Source: Jeongeupia naejangsanensis | GTDB lineage: Bacteria > Pseudomonadota > Gammaproteobacteria > Burkholderiales > Chitinibacteraceae | Assembly (NCBI RefSeq): GCF_016865585.1 | Contig: NZ_JAESND010000002.1 | Location: 310,001-374,000, forward strand | Direction: 5' to 3' | Length of the DNA stretch: 64,000 nt | Part shown: in pieces, positions 1 through 7,304 of the stretch | How the letters are laid out: every line of letters begins with the position of its first letter | How positions within the stretch are numbered: position 1 is the stretch's first letter | Notes under the pieces: generated by a model | The model's database searches: none | Seen by the model: the letters and a program-made list of their open reading frames with translations, nothing else | Told to the model about the DNA's origin: nothing | Program-made: the position numbers and the translations under genes

Positions 1-272
1 GAGCTGTCGATTACCGCTGTCGGGGTCACCGTGGCCCAGTGCAGATAGGGGTGGCCGACCAGCAGCAGCGACACCTGTTCCGGCTGGGCGCCGCCGCCGC
101 GTTGCAGCGCGGATTCGACCAGCGCCATCTTGCCGCCAAGCTCGGTTTCGGCCCGCCGGTCCAGCGCCAGCTGCAGCAGGTGATCCATGCCGATGCCGAT
201 CGCCAGCACCAGCACCGTCGCAAACGCGCCGACCAGTCCGCCGACGCGCAATGCGAGCGATCGGCCGCTCAT
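1..272 (-). CDS. Sensor histidine kinase, N-terminal part only (CusS/CopS-like)
   Basis: The frame runs off the left edge of the window, so only about 90 residues are visible. It starts at an ATG that overlaps the stop of the response-regulator gene by four bases (ATGA), with GGAGG a few bases upstream. Residues of about 8-28 form one hydrophobic segment, followed by a soluble stretch that would be the start of a periplasmic sensor domain. No kinase motif lies inside the window. The call rests on position directly after an OmpR-family regulator, the overlap, and the copper genes on the other side. It would be a membrane sensor of periplasmic copper or silver that phosphorylates the regulator. 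The ligand is inferred. Confidence 0.75.
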   Translation of the reverse strand, partial: MSGRSLALRVGGLVGAFATVLVLAIGIGMDHLLQLALDRRAETELGGKMALVESALQRGGGAQPEQVSLLLVGHPYLHWATVTPTAVIDS

Positions 273-949
273 TCGTCCTCCCGCACTTCGAATACGTAAC
301 CGACGCCGCGGACGGTGTGGATCAGCTTGGCCGGGTAATCGTCGTCGACCTTGGCGCGCAGCCGGCGGATCGCGACGTCGACGATATTGGTGTCGGTGTC
401 GAAATTGACGTCCCAGACGTTGGACGCGATCAGCGTCCGCGTCAGCACTTCGCCGTTGCGGCGCATCAGCAGGTGCAGCAGCGCAAACTCGCGCGAGGTC
501 AGCTCGATCTTGCGGCCGTCGCGGTAGGCGCGGTGCTTGACCGGGTCGAGTTCGAGCCCGCCGATGCCCAGCACTTCGGACGGATTGCCCTTGTGGTTGC
601 GCTTGAGCAGCAGCCGGATCCTGGCCAGCAGTTCGGCAAACGCGAACGGCTTGACCAGATAGTCGTCGGCGCCGGACTCGAGCCCGCGCACGCGGTCGTC
701 GACGCGGCTGCGCGCGGTCAGCATCAGCACCGGCGTCTGCTTGCGCCGGCGCAGTCCGTCGAGCACGCCCCAGCCGTCGAGCACCGGCAGCATCACGTCG
801 AGGATCACCAGATCGAAATCGTCCTCGAGCGCCTTGTGCAGCCCGTCGATGCCGTCGACGGCAATGTCGACCGCGTAGCCGCTTTCGCTCAGCCCCTGCT
901 TCAGATAGCCCGCCGTCTTGGCTTCGTCCTCGACGATCAGAATTCGCAC
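269..949 (-). CDS. cusR: OmpR-family heavy-metal response regulator (CusR/CopR-like)
   Basis: A 226-residue two-domain regulator. The receiver domain (about 1-120) opens with MRILIVEDE and carries the acidic pocket, the phosphoacceptor Asp in LVILDVMLP, the Thr of MLTAR and the Lys of YLVKPF. A winged-helix DNA-binding domain follows (about 125-222), with the RRLRAKVD recognition helix and the VRGVGYVF wing. GTG at 949 is chosen because AGGAGAAGGC sits directly upstream and the length matches CusR. A further in-frame GTG at 967 would add six residues but would place that Shine-Dalgarno sequence inside the gene. It is co-translated with the sensor kinase and diverges from the copper operon. 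A CusR-type box in between suggests it controls that operon and possibly itself. Copper specificity is inferred from context. Confidence 0.9.
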   Translation of the reverse strand: MRILIVEDEAKTAGYLKQGLSESGYAVDIAVDGIDGLHKALEDDFDLVILDVMLPVLDGWGVLDGLRRRKQTPVLMLTARSRVDDRVRGLESGADDYLVKPFAFAELLARIRLLLKRNHKGNPSEVLGIGGLELDPVKHRAYRDGRKIELTSREFALLHLLMRRNGEVLTRTLIASNVWDVNFDTDTNIVDVAIRRLRAKVDDDYPAKLIHTVRGVGYVFEVREDE

Positions 950-1004
950 AGCCTTCTCCTTGCTCACCGCGCCATTCTAAGCCGCCGCCACGGCGCGTAC
1001 CGAA

Positions 1005-1022
1005 GATGACAATTTCGTCATC
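1005..1022. promoter_or_regulatory. CusR/CopR-type operator between divergent copper genes
   Basis: GATGAC and GTCATC form a perfect six-base inverted repeat with a six-base spacer. The core reads TGACAATTTCGTCA, one mismatch from the CusR/CopR pattern TGACAA-NN-TTGTCA. It lies 56 bp before the response-regulator start and 72 bp before the first copper gene, where it could serve either promoter. The match is visible; binding is inferred. Confidence 0.65.
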
Positions 1023-1093
1023 CATGGGTAATCCGGCCGCCCGGCGCCGCTGGCCATACTCGGCGCATTCAAGTGTCGGACCGGGATGAGGAC

Positions 1094-1333
1094 ATGGTAA
1101 AGCTGGTGCTGCTGGCGATGGCGATCTCGCCGTGGGTGCATGCCGACGAGGCGGCGTCGATCGCGCTGCCGTTCGAGTCGGCGTTCGCGACCTATCAGGC
1201 CTACAAGGACGAGGCGATCGGCGACTGGCGTGAGGCCAACCGGGTGGTCGACCATGTCGGCGGCTGGCGCGTCTATGCGAAAGAGGCGAGGCAGCCCGAC
1301 GATGCGCACGCCGGCCATGGAGGCAGGCAATGA
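1094..1333 (+). CDS. Small secreted protein, first gene of the copper operon
   Basis: A 79-residue protein with a Sec-type signal peptide (MVKLVLLAMAISPWVHA) and a predicted mature chain of about 62 residues. ATG at 1094 is preferred over an upstream in-frame ATG at 1073 because it gives a proper signal peptide and follows a GATGAGGA ribosome site. The mature part is acidic and aromatic in the middle and ends in HAGHGG, which could bind metal weakly. There is no recognised domain. Its stop overlaps the start of the TolC-type gene by four bases, so the two are probably translationally coupled. A periplasmic accessory role in copper tolerance is inferred from position only. Confidence 0.7.
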   Translation: MVKLVLLAMAISPWVHADEAASIALPFESAFATYQAYKDEAIGDWREANRVVDHVGGWRVYAKEARQPDDAHAGHGGRQ

Positions 1334-2748
1334 CGCCCCGAGGACGGCTGGCGGTGATTGCCGCGGCACTGGTGCTGAGCGGTTGCGCCAGCGTCGATTT
1401 CGACGAGTCGCTGGCGCAGGCCAACCGCGACGCGTCCGACTTCACCCAGGGCAAGCTGGCGCTGGCGTCGACCGATGCACAGCGCGATGCGATGCGCGAC
1501 GAAGCGGCGAAACTGCTGGATCAGCCACTGGGCCAGACCGGCGCGGTACAGGTCGCACTGCTCAACAGCCCGGCCTTGCAGGCGCTGCTGGCGCAGAACT
1601 GGGCCGATGCAGCGGCGGCCGCGCAGGGCGGGCGGTTGCCGAACCCGGTGTTCTCGTTCGAGCGGATGACGATCGCCAACGAGCTGGAGTTCGGCCGCTT
1701 GCTGGCCTTCGGTCTGCTCGACCTGATCACCCTGCCGCAACGCTACAACACGGCACAGCGGCAGATCGCCGCCGCCCGGTTGCGATTGACCGGCGATGTC
1801 GTCGATCAGGTCACGCAGGTGCGTCAGGCGTGGGTCAACGCCGTTGCCGCGCAGCAGACGCTGGTCTATACGCGGCAAGTGTTCGAGGCGGCCGAGGCCA
1901 GTGCCGAGCTGGCGCGGCGGCTGCAGTCGGTAGGCAACTTCACCAAACTCGACCGGGCGCGGCAGCAGGTGTTCTACGCCGACGCGGCCACGCAACTGGC
2001 CGGTGTACAACATGCCGCCACCGCAGCGCGCGAGGCGCTGGTCCGTCAGCTCGGGCTCGACGACGCGCAGGCGCAGCAGCTGAAACTGCCCGATCGCCTG
2101 CCGGCGCTGCCGAAGTCGCCGCGTTCGGCCGACGACACCGGCAAGGCAGCCAGCAGCACCCGGATGGACGTGCGCCAGGCGCGCATGTCGCTCGATGCGG
2201 CGGTCAAGGCGCAGGGGCTGAACTGGATCACCAGCTTTGCCGACATCGAACTCGGCCTGCGTTACGACACGGTCTTCGATACGGCCGACGGCGCCAAGAA
2301 CCACAAGCGCGGGTTCGAGGTCGACGTCCGGCTGCCACTGTTCGACTGGGGCGACCTGCAACGCGACGCGATGAACGCGCAGACGCTGGCGGCGGCCAAC
2401 CGCTACGAGGCAACGCTGCGCGCCGCCGGTTCGAACCTGCGCGAAAGCTATTCGGCGTACCGGACCAGCTATGACATTGCCCGTCATTACCGCGACGAGG
2501 TCGTGCCGCTGCGCAAGACGATCTCCGAGGAAAACACGCTCCGCTACAACGGCATGCTGATCGGCGTGTTCGAGCTGCTCGCCGACAGCCGCGATCAGGT
2601 TGGCGCGGTGATCGGTGCGATCGGCGCCGAGCAGCAGTTCTGGCTGGCCGACGCGGCGCTGCAGGCGGCGGTACTGGGCCGGCCGGGTACGGCGACGGTT
2701 GCGGTCGCGGCCAGTGCCGGCGGCGGCGGTGGCGAGGCAGGGCATTGA
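1330..2748 (+). CDS. TolC-family outer-membrane lipoprotein
   Basis: A 472-residue outer-membrane efflux protein. The N terminus is a lipoprotein signal with the lipobox LSGC at about residues 17-20. Long alternating Gln/Ala/Arg-rich helices typical of OEP repeats follow, with the paired motifs around GRLPNPVFSF and FEVDVRLPLFDWGD that mark the two strand-helix repeats. The start ATG follows GGAGGCAGGC. It resembles CusC-like channels in length and lipid anchor, but no RND pump or membrane-fusion gene lies beside it, so its energising partner is not in this locus. The C terminus is a low-complexity Ala/Gly tail. Its place between the small secreted protein and the multicopper oxidase supports a copper role. 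Confidence 0.88.
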   Translation: MTPRGRLAVIAAALVLSGCASVDFDESLAQANRDASDFTQGKLALASTDAQRDAMRDEAAKLLDQPLGQTGAVQVALLNSPALQALLAQNWADAAAAAQGGRLPNPVFSFERMTIANELEFGRLLAFGLLDLITLPQRYNTAQRQIAAARLRLTGDVVDQVTQVRQAWVNAVAAQQTLVYTRQVFEAAEASAELARRLQSVGNFTKLDRARQQVFYADAATQLAGVQHAATAAREALVRQLGLDDAQAQQLKLPDRLPALPKSPRSADDTGKAASSTRMDVRQARMSLDAAVKAQGLNWITSFADIELGLRYDTVFDTADGAKNHKRGFEVDVRLPLFDWGDLQRDAMNAQTLAAANRYEATLRAAGSNLRESYSAYRTSYDIARHYRDEVVPLRKTISEENTLRYNGMLIGVFELLADSRDQVGAVIGAIGAEQQFWLADAALQAAVLGRPGTATVAVAASAGGGGGEAGH

Positions 2749-2768
2749 GCCTTCAAGGAAACAGGAAC

Positions 2769-4175
2769 ATGACTTCAAGACGAGATTTTCTGCGCACCGT
2801 GAGTATTGCTGGTGGTGCCGTGGCTGCAGGCACGGTCAGCAAGGTAGCGATGGCGGCCCTGCCCGAACCGGTGATCCAGACCGCACCGGACACGATGCCG
2901 CCGCTGTTCCCGGGTACCGGCCGGCCGTACAACCCGGTGGTGACGCTGAACGGCTGGACCTTGCCGTGGCGGATGAACAAGGGCGTGAAGGAGTTCCACC
3001 TCGTCGCCGAGCCGGTGGTGCGCGAAATGGCGCCGGGCTTCAAGGCGCATCTGTGGGGTTACAACGGCCAGAGTCCGGGGCCGACGATCGAGGTCGTCGA
3101 GGGTGACCGAGTGCGCATCTTCGTCACCAACCGGCTGCCCGAGCACACCAGCATCCACTGGCATGGCCAGCGCCTGCCCAACGGCATGGACGGCGTCGCC
3201 GGGCTGAACCAGCCGGCGATTCCGGCCGGCAAGACCTTCGTCTACGAGTTCGTTGCGCGCCGCCCCGGCACCTTCATGTACCACCCGCATGCCGACGAGA
3301 TGGTGCAGATGGCGATGGGGATGATGGGCTTCTGGGTCACGCACCCGAAAACGAAGCATCCGCTGATCGACGAGGTGAACCGCGATTTCTGCTTCCTGCT
3401 CAACGCCTACGACATCGACCCCGGCGCCTACACGCCGAAGATCATGACCATGCTCGATTTCAACCTGTGGAGCTGGAACAGCCGGATCTTCCCCGGCATC
3501 GATTCGCTCAATGTGCGGCTGAACGACAAGGTGCGGATCCGCGTCGGCAACCTGACGATGACCAACCACCCGATCCACCTGCACGGCCACGAGTTTCTCG
3601 TGACCGGCACCGATGGCGGACCGACGCCGAAAAGCACGCGCTGGTACGAGGTGACGACCGACGTCGCCGTCGGCCAGATGCGGCAGATCGAGTTCCTTGC
3701 CGACGAGGAGGGCGACTGGGCGTTCCACTGCCACAAGAGCCATCACACGATGAACGCGATGGGCCACGACGTGCCGACGCTGATCGGCGTCGACCACCGC
3801 GGCATGGCGAAAAAGATCAACAAGTTGATCCCGGACTACATGGTGATGGGCGAGCGCGGCATGGCCGACATGACCGAGATGGAAATGCCGATCCCCGACA
3901 ACACCGTGCCGATGATGACCGGGCAGGGGCCGTTCGGCAGCGTCGAGATGGGCGGGATGTTCAGCATGCTCAAGGTCCGTCGCGACCAGAAGCCCGGTGA
4001 CTACAGCAACCCCGGCTGGTTCAGGCACCCGCCCGGCACCGTGGCGCACGAATACAAGGGCCCGGCGCTCGACGCGACCCGCAGCAAGGCGGCCGGCAGC
4101 GCGGCAATGCCGCGCGCCAGGGGCGGCGATGTCGAAGTGCAGGTTCGCAAACCCTCGGCCAAGTCCGGCCACTGA
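2769..4175 (+). CDS. Multicopper oxidase, TAT-exported (CopA/CueO-like)
   Basis: A 468-residue multicopper oxidase that would oxidise Cu(I) in the periplasm. The N terminus has a twin-arginine signal (SRRDFLRTV followed by a hydrophobic stretch and an AMA cleavage region). All four copper-ligand motifs are visible: SIHWHG and YHPHAD in the first cupredoxin domain, and HPIHLHGHEF and HCHKSHHTMNAMGH in the last, which together supply the trinuclear cluster and the type 1 site. A Met-rich stretch after residue 355 (for example MADMTEMEMP) could hold extra Cu(I). It is shorter than plasmid CopA of about 600 residues. ATG at 2769 puts the RR motif at the extreme N terminus; the upstream in-frame TTG is less likely. 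It lies 20 bp downstream of the TolC gene. Confidence 0.93.
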   Translation: MTSRRDFLRTVSIAGGAVAAGTVSKVAMAALPEPVIQTAPDTMPPLFPGTGRPYNPVVTLNGWTLPWRMNKGVKEFHLVAEPVVREMAPGFKAHLWGYNGQSPGPTIEVVEGDRVRIFVTNRLPEHTSIHWHGQRLPNGMDGVAGLNQPAIPAGKTFVYEFVARRPGTFMYHPHADEMVQMAMGMMGFWVTHPKTKHPLIDEVNRDFCFLLNAYDIDPGAYTPKIMTMLDFNLWSWNSRIFPGIDSLNVRLNDKVRIRVGNLTMTNHPIHLHGHEFLVTGTDGGPTPKSTRWYEVTTDVAVGQMRQIEFLADEEGDWAFHCHKSHHTMNAMGHDVPTLIGVDHRGMAKKINKLIPDYMVMGERGMADMTEMEMPIPDNTVPMMTGQGPFGSVEMGGMFSMLKVRRDQKPGDYSNPGWFRHPPGTVAHEYKGPALDATRSKAAGSAAMPRARGGDVEVQVRKPSAKSGH

Positions 4176-4199
4176 ATCGGTTCACCCACTGGAGCAGAC

Positions 4200-4670
4200 A
4201 TGAAAGCTTTACACCTCGTTGTACTGATCGCCGGCCTCGGCCTTGGCACTACGGCCTTTGCCAGCGGCACCCACGCCGGCGGCCACGACAGCACGATCGG
4301 CCAGCCGGGCAAGGCCGGCAAGGTCGGCCGGACGATCACGGTGGAGATGAACGATGCGATGCGCTATTCGCCGGCGAGCATCGACGTCAAACAGGGCGAG
4401 ACTATCCGCTTCGTCGTCAAAAACGTCGGCAAGGTCAAACACGAGTTCGTCATCGGCACCGAGGCCGAGTTGAAGGCCCACTACGAGCAGATGAAGAAAT
4501 TCCCGGAGATGGAGCACGAAGACCCGCAGACCGCATCAGTCGCACCGGGCAAGAGCGGCGAGGTGATCTGGCAGTTCACCAAGGCCGGCAAGGTGGACTT
4601 CGCCTGCCTGCAGCCGGGTCACTACGACGCAGGGATGAAGGGCTATGTCGACGTGGCAAAAAAACGCTGA
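4200..4670 (+). CDS. Periplasmic cupredoxin (CopI/plastocyanin-like)
   Basis: A 156-residue blue-copper-type protein with a Sec signal peptide ending in AFA. The cupredoxin fold supplies the usual ligands: His in VKHEFVIG, then Cys, His and Met in the C-terminal loop CLQPGHYDAGM. The N-terminal mature region (SGTHAGGHDS) has extra His residues. Arrangement and operon context match CopI-type copper-tolerance cupredoxins known from purple betaproteobacteria. It could carry electrons from the neighbouring oxidase or buffer copper. The start follows GGAGCAGAC. A structured repeat begins 16 bp after its stop codon. Confidence 0.88.
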   Translation: MKALHLVVLIAGLGLGTTAFASGTHAGGHDSTIGQPGKAGKVGRTITVEMNDAMRYSPASIDVKQGETIRFVVKNVGKVKHEFVIGTEAELKAHYEQMKKFPEMEHEDPQTASVAPGKSGEVIWQFTKAGKVDFACLQPGHYDAGMKGYVDVAKKR

Positions 4671-4685
4671 AACCTGCTCCATCAA

Positions 4686-4755
4686 GCGGCTACGCCTTCG
4701 CATTTCGCCCCCGTCCGATGCTCGGGGTCCTCATGGACCGCATGTCCATGCCGGT
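4686..4755 (+). repeat. Structured intergenic repeat, copy B
   Basis: By eye, about three quarters of these 70 nt match the segment at 41687-41757 on the minus strand. Both begin GCGGCT, share CGCCTTCGCAT and CGATGCTCG, and end CCGGT. The middle forms a hairpin: CATGGAC and GTCCATG around a five-base loop (4732-4750). The other copy has a T-A pair where this one has G-C, so the stem is kept by a compensatory change. It lies between the cupredoxin and CusF-like genes and would be transcribed with them. Several smaller GC-rich hairpins follow up to 4870. Confidence 0.6.
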
Positions 4756-4891
4756 CTCCCCCAAGGGGACTGCCTGCGGGGCGCCCTTGCTTCGGGCGTG
4801 AATGAACTGCTTTGGCTCGTCCGCATGCTGGATCAGGTTGATGCTTTTTTTACTTCCCGGGCGGCAGCCCGAATACGATGAGGAATCCATC

Positions 4892-5185
4892 ATGCAGAAA
4901 CGTTTCGCACTTGTTGCGCTCGTGACCACGCTCTGGCTCGGCGCTGCCCATGCCCAGAGTGACGACTACACCGACGGCGAAGTCAGGAAGATCGACAAGG
5001 CCAACGGCAAAATCACGCTGAAGCACGGCGACATCAGGAATCTCGACATGCCGGGGATGACGATGGTGTTTACCGTCGCCGACAAGGCGCAGCTGGATCA
5101 GGTCCAGCCCGGCGACAAGGTCAAATTCAAGGCGGCCAGCGAGGGCGGCAAGATCGTCGTCACCGATCTGCGTGCCGCGCCCTGA
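4892..5185 (+). CDS. CusF-like periplasmic copper-binding protein
   Basis: A 97-residue protein with a signal peptide ending in AHA and a small OB-fold copper-binding domain. The metal site is recognisable as HGDIRNLDMPGMTMVF: the His and the two Met of MTM match CusF H36, M47 and M49, while the position of the cation-pi Trp44 is Met. ATG at 4892 gives the signal peptide and follows GAGGAATCC; the longer upstream frame has no such support. It would hand Cu(I) or Ag(I) to an efflux system or buffer it in the periplasm. It is last in the copper operon and converges with dmeR, the two stops being only 3 bp apart. Confidence 0.88.
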   Translation: MQKRFALVALVTTLWLGAAHAQSDDYTDGEVRKIDKANGKITLKHGDIRNLDMPGMTMVFTVADKAQLDQVQPGDKVKFKAASEGGKIVVTDLRAAP

Positions 5186-5188
5186 CGC

Positions 5189-5464
5189 TTACTTGAGGTA
5201 GGAGCGCAGCACGCCGAGTACCTGCTCAAGGTCCTGTTCGCGCTGCGCAGGTGTGGCATCGACATCGCCGAGGTGCTCGCGCATATGGCCCTCGAGGACC
5301 TGGGTCATCAGCCCGTTGACGGCACCACGGATTGCAGCAATCTGTTGCAGGATCGCCGCGCATTCACCGCCTTGTTCCAGCGCGCGCTCGATCGCTTCGG
5401 CCTGACCCCGGATGCGCCGGACGCGCGTCAACAGCTGTTTCCGGTCCCGGATCGTATGGCTCAT
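5189..5464 (-). CDS. dmeR: RcnR/DmeR-type Co/Ni-sensing repressor
   Basis: A 91-residue all-helical CsoR/RcnR/FrmR-family regulator, full length for the family. It carries the RcnR ligand set at the expected positions: His3 in MSHTI, Cys35 in GGEC, and His60 and His64 in GHMREH. This pattern predicts Ni(II)/Co(II) sensing rather than the Cu(I) triad Cys-His-Cys of CsoR. The segment ILQQIAAIRGAVNGLM is the family core helix. It diverges from the CDF exporter gene, with a perfect RcnR-type operator in the 65-bp gap. It should repress that exporter until cobalt or nickel releases it. The name follows the dmeRF pairs of rhizobia. Confidence 0.9.
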   Translation of the reverse strand: MSHTIRDRKQLLTRVRRIRGQAEAIERALEQGGECAAILQQIAAIRGAVNGLMTQVLEGHMREHLGDVDATPAQREQDLEQVLGVLRSYLK

Positions 5465-5487
5465 CGGTATTCCTCTGTGTGATTTTA

Positions 5488-5502
5488 TACTGGGGGGTAG
5501 TA
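5488..5502. promoter_or_regulatory. RcnR-type operator (TACT-G6-N-AGTA)
   Basis: TACTGGGGGGTAGTA matches the known RcnR operator form TACT-GGGGGG-N-AGTA exactly. It overlaps a candidate -10 hexamer TATGAT (5501-5506) for dmeF and lies 23 bp from the dmeR start, so bound DmeR could block both divergent promoters. Confidence 0.85.
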
Positions 5503-5504
5503 TG

Positions 5505-5523
5505 ATCCGGAAAACTTCCGGAT
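5505..5523 (+). promoter_or_regulatory. Hairpin in the dmeF leader
   Basis: ATCCGGAA and TTCCGGAT form a perfect eight-base stem around the loop AAC, directly after the candidate -10 hexamer and ending 6 bp before the dmeF ATG. It occupies the place where a ribosome site would be expected, and no clear Shine-Dalgarno sequence is visible. It may be an operator palindrome, an mRNA hairpin limiting initiation, or both. Confidence 0.5.
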
Positions 5524-5529
5524 GCACAC

Positions 5530-6459
5530 ATGACTTCCCCGATGACTGTCCGGCAGCACTCGCACGCGTTTGACGACGGCGATCCGCTGGCGGAAAAGAA
5601 CACCAAACACGCCGTGTTGCTGACGGCGGTGATGATGGTCGCCGAAATTGCCGGCGGCTGGTACTACAACTCGATGGCGCTGCTGGCCGACGGCTGGCAC
5701 ATGAGTTCTCACGCGCTAGCGCTGGGGCTGTCGGTGCTGGCCTACGTGCTGGCGCGGCGCTGGTCGGATGACAAGCGCTTTGCCTTCGGGACATGGAAGA
5801 TCGAGATCCTCGGCGGTTACACCAGCGCGATCCTGCTGGTGCTGGTCGCCGGCGTGATGCTGTACGAGTCGGTCGAACGGCTGTTCAATCCGACGCCGAT
5901 CCACTACGACCAGGCGATCGCCATTGCCGCGCTCGGCCTGCTGGTGAACCTGGCCTGTGCTTGGCTGCTGCGGGGCGGCCACGATCACGGCCATCATCAT
6001 CATGGGCACGACAACCACGATCATCACCATGGCCATCACGACCTCAACCTGCGCTCGGCCTACATCCACGTGATTGCCGACGCGGCGACGTCGGTGCTGG
6101 CGATCATTGCACTGCTGGGCGGGAAGTACTGGCAGGCGGGCTGGCTGGATCCGGTGATGGGCATCGCCGGTGCGGCCGTCGTGGCCGTCTGGGCGCGCGG
6201 CCTGCTTCGCCAGTGCGGACGCATCCTGCTCGATGCCGAAATGGATCATCCGGTTGTCGACGAAATCCGCGAGGTGATCGCCGCAAGCCCGGTGCCGGCA
6301 ACGATCTGCGACCTGCATGTCTGGCGGGTCGGCAGAGGCAAGTTCGCCTGCATCGTCGGTCTGGTGACCGACGGTGAGGTCTCACCGGACGATTTCCGCC
6401 GGCAGTTGAGCGTGCACGAAGAGCTGGTGCACGTGACTGTCGAAGTGAACCGGCGTTAG
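5530..6459 (+). CDS. dmeF: CDF-family cation exporter DmeF (Co/Ni/Cd)
   Basis: A 309-residue cation diffusion facilitator with six predicted membrane helices and a cytosolic C-terminal domain (about 215-309). The membrane metal site has HxxxD-type pairs in ALLADGWHMSSH and in AYIHVIADAATS. A long His-rich loop sits between helices 4 and 5 (about 149-175, with runs such as HDHGHHHHGH). The N-terminal HSHAFDDGD motif is typical of DmeF-type CDF proteins. The divergent DmeR and its operator support cobalt and nickel efflux in antiport with protons. Its stop overlaps the end of the convergent VOC gene by a few bases. Confidence 0.92.
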   Translation: MTSPMTVRQHSHAFDDGDPLAEKNTKHAVLLTAVMMVAEIAGGWYYNSMALLADGWHMSSHALALGLSVLAYVLARRWSDDKRFAFGTWKIEILGGYTSAILLVLVAGVMLYESVERLFNPTPIHYDQAIAIAALGLLVNLACAWLLRGGHDHGHHHHGHDNHDHHHGHHDLNLRSAYIHVIADAATSVLAIIALLGGKYWQAGWLDPVMGIAGAAVVAVWARGLLRQCGRILLDAEMDHPVVDEIREVIAASPVPATICDLHVWRVGRGKFACIVGLVTDGEVSPDDFRRQLSVHEELVHVTVEVNRR

Positions 6460-6812
6460 TCCTGAGCGAGCATCTCGCCGAACTTGAGCAGATTGCCGTG
6501 CGGGTCGAGGATGTACAGCTCCCTCATGCCCCACGGTTGCGACACCGGCGGGCGGTGGCGCACGCCGCGTTCGGTGAACTCGGCGTGCAGCGCATCGACG
6601 TCGTCGCTGCGGATGTAGCACGAGGTGTTCTCGGCGATGTGTTTTTCATCGCAGGGCCAGAAGTGCAGTTCGCAGCCGTCGCGCACGACGATCAGGTAAT
6701 CGGGCAGGTGCAGATTGATCGTAAAGCCCAGCGTCTGGTAATACGCTGCCGACTCGGCGATATCCAGCGAGGCGAGCACCGGAACGGTGGCGGTGATGCG
6801 TCCATTCATCAT
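6456..6812 (-). CDS. VOC-superfamily (glyoxalase/bleomycin-resistance fold) protein
   Basis: A 118-residue vicinal-oxygen-chelate protein with two beta-alpha-beta-beta-beta modules. The first starts at ATVPVLASLDIAESAAYY, the second around SCYIRSDDVDAL, and the C-terminal motif is ELYILDPHGNLLKFGE. The Glu in LLKFGE and a His in ELHFW are candidate metal ligands. Substrate cannot be told from sequence. The family includes glyoxalases, dioxygenases and bleomycin-binding proteins, and the last of these are the closest in size. It converges with dmeF and has no evident link to metal transport. Confidence 0.85.
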   Translation of the reverse strand: MMNGRITATVPVLASLDIAESAAYYQTLGFTINLHLPDYLIVVRDGCELHFWPCDEKHIAENTSCYIRSDDVDALHAEFTERGVRHRPPVSQPWGMRELYILDPHGNLLKFGEMLAQD

Positions 6813-6893
6813 CTTCTCCGACAGAGGCCGTGCATGCGCACGAGTTATGTAACACTGAGGTTCTGACTACCAAGAAAGCCGTTCGACGACGTC

Positions 6894-7304
6894 ATGGCCG
6901 CAGCCACGCCCGCGATCCGAAATCCCTGTCCACCCGGTGCCTGCGTGTGCGGGCGCGATGCGCTTGAGGTCGACCCGTTCGCCGACTGCCGCATCCTGAT
7001 GCTGACGCGCGACGAGGAGCGCCGGCTGGTCGAGCGTATCGAGCGGGCCAGCGACTATGCCGATCTGCAAAAGGTCTGTGCCCGGATGCAGGCGCAGCTC
7101 GGCGTGGTGCTGCGGATTGCGCCGGGACCGAACGAAGTGCGCACGGTGCTCGGTTTCGACATCGCGTTCGAGCAGCATCCGGGGCTGTGCCGCAAGACCC
7201 AGCAGGCCATTCCGGCCGCGGTGCGTCGCTGCCTGAACGACAAGCCGGCGATCGCGTACGAAATCCTCGATGCGCACAGCCTGTTCGGTGCAGGTGAATC
7301 CTAG
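6894..7304 (+). CDS. Cys-rich N-terminus protein of unknown function at the end of the heme locus
   Basis: A 136-residue cytosolic-looking protein with no signal peptide. The N terminus carries NPCPPGACVCGRD, a tight C-x4-C-x-C cluster that could hold a metal or an Fe-S centre. The rest is mixed helix and strand, with LTRDEERRLVERIE and PGLCRKTQQAIPAAVRRCL as distinctive stretches. I do not recognise the family with certainty. It converges with hmuV, the stops overlapping by 3 bp, so it belongs to a separate transcript. The ATG lies 81 bp after the divergent VOC gene start. A link to heme or iron is suggested only by position and cysteines. Confidence 0.75.
   Translation: MAAATPAIRNPCPPGACVCGRDALEVDPFADCRILMLTRDEERRLVERIERASDYADLQKVCARMQAQLGVVLRIAPGPNEVRTVLGFDIAFEQHPGLCRKTQQAIPAAVRRCLNDKPAIAYEILDAHSLFGAGES

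Noticed and set aside
4802-4891. N-terminal extension of the CusF-like gene
   Set aside because: The upstream codons have no signal peptide and cross the hairpin-rich gap; ATG at 4892 gives a normal signal sequence.
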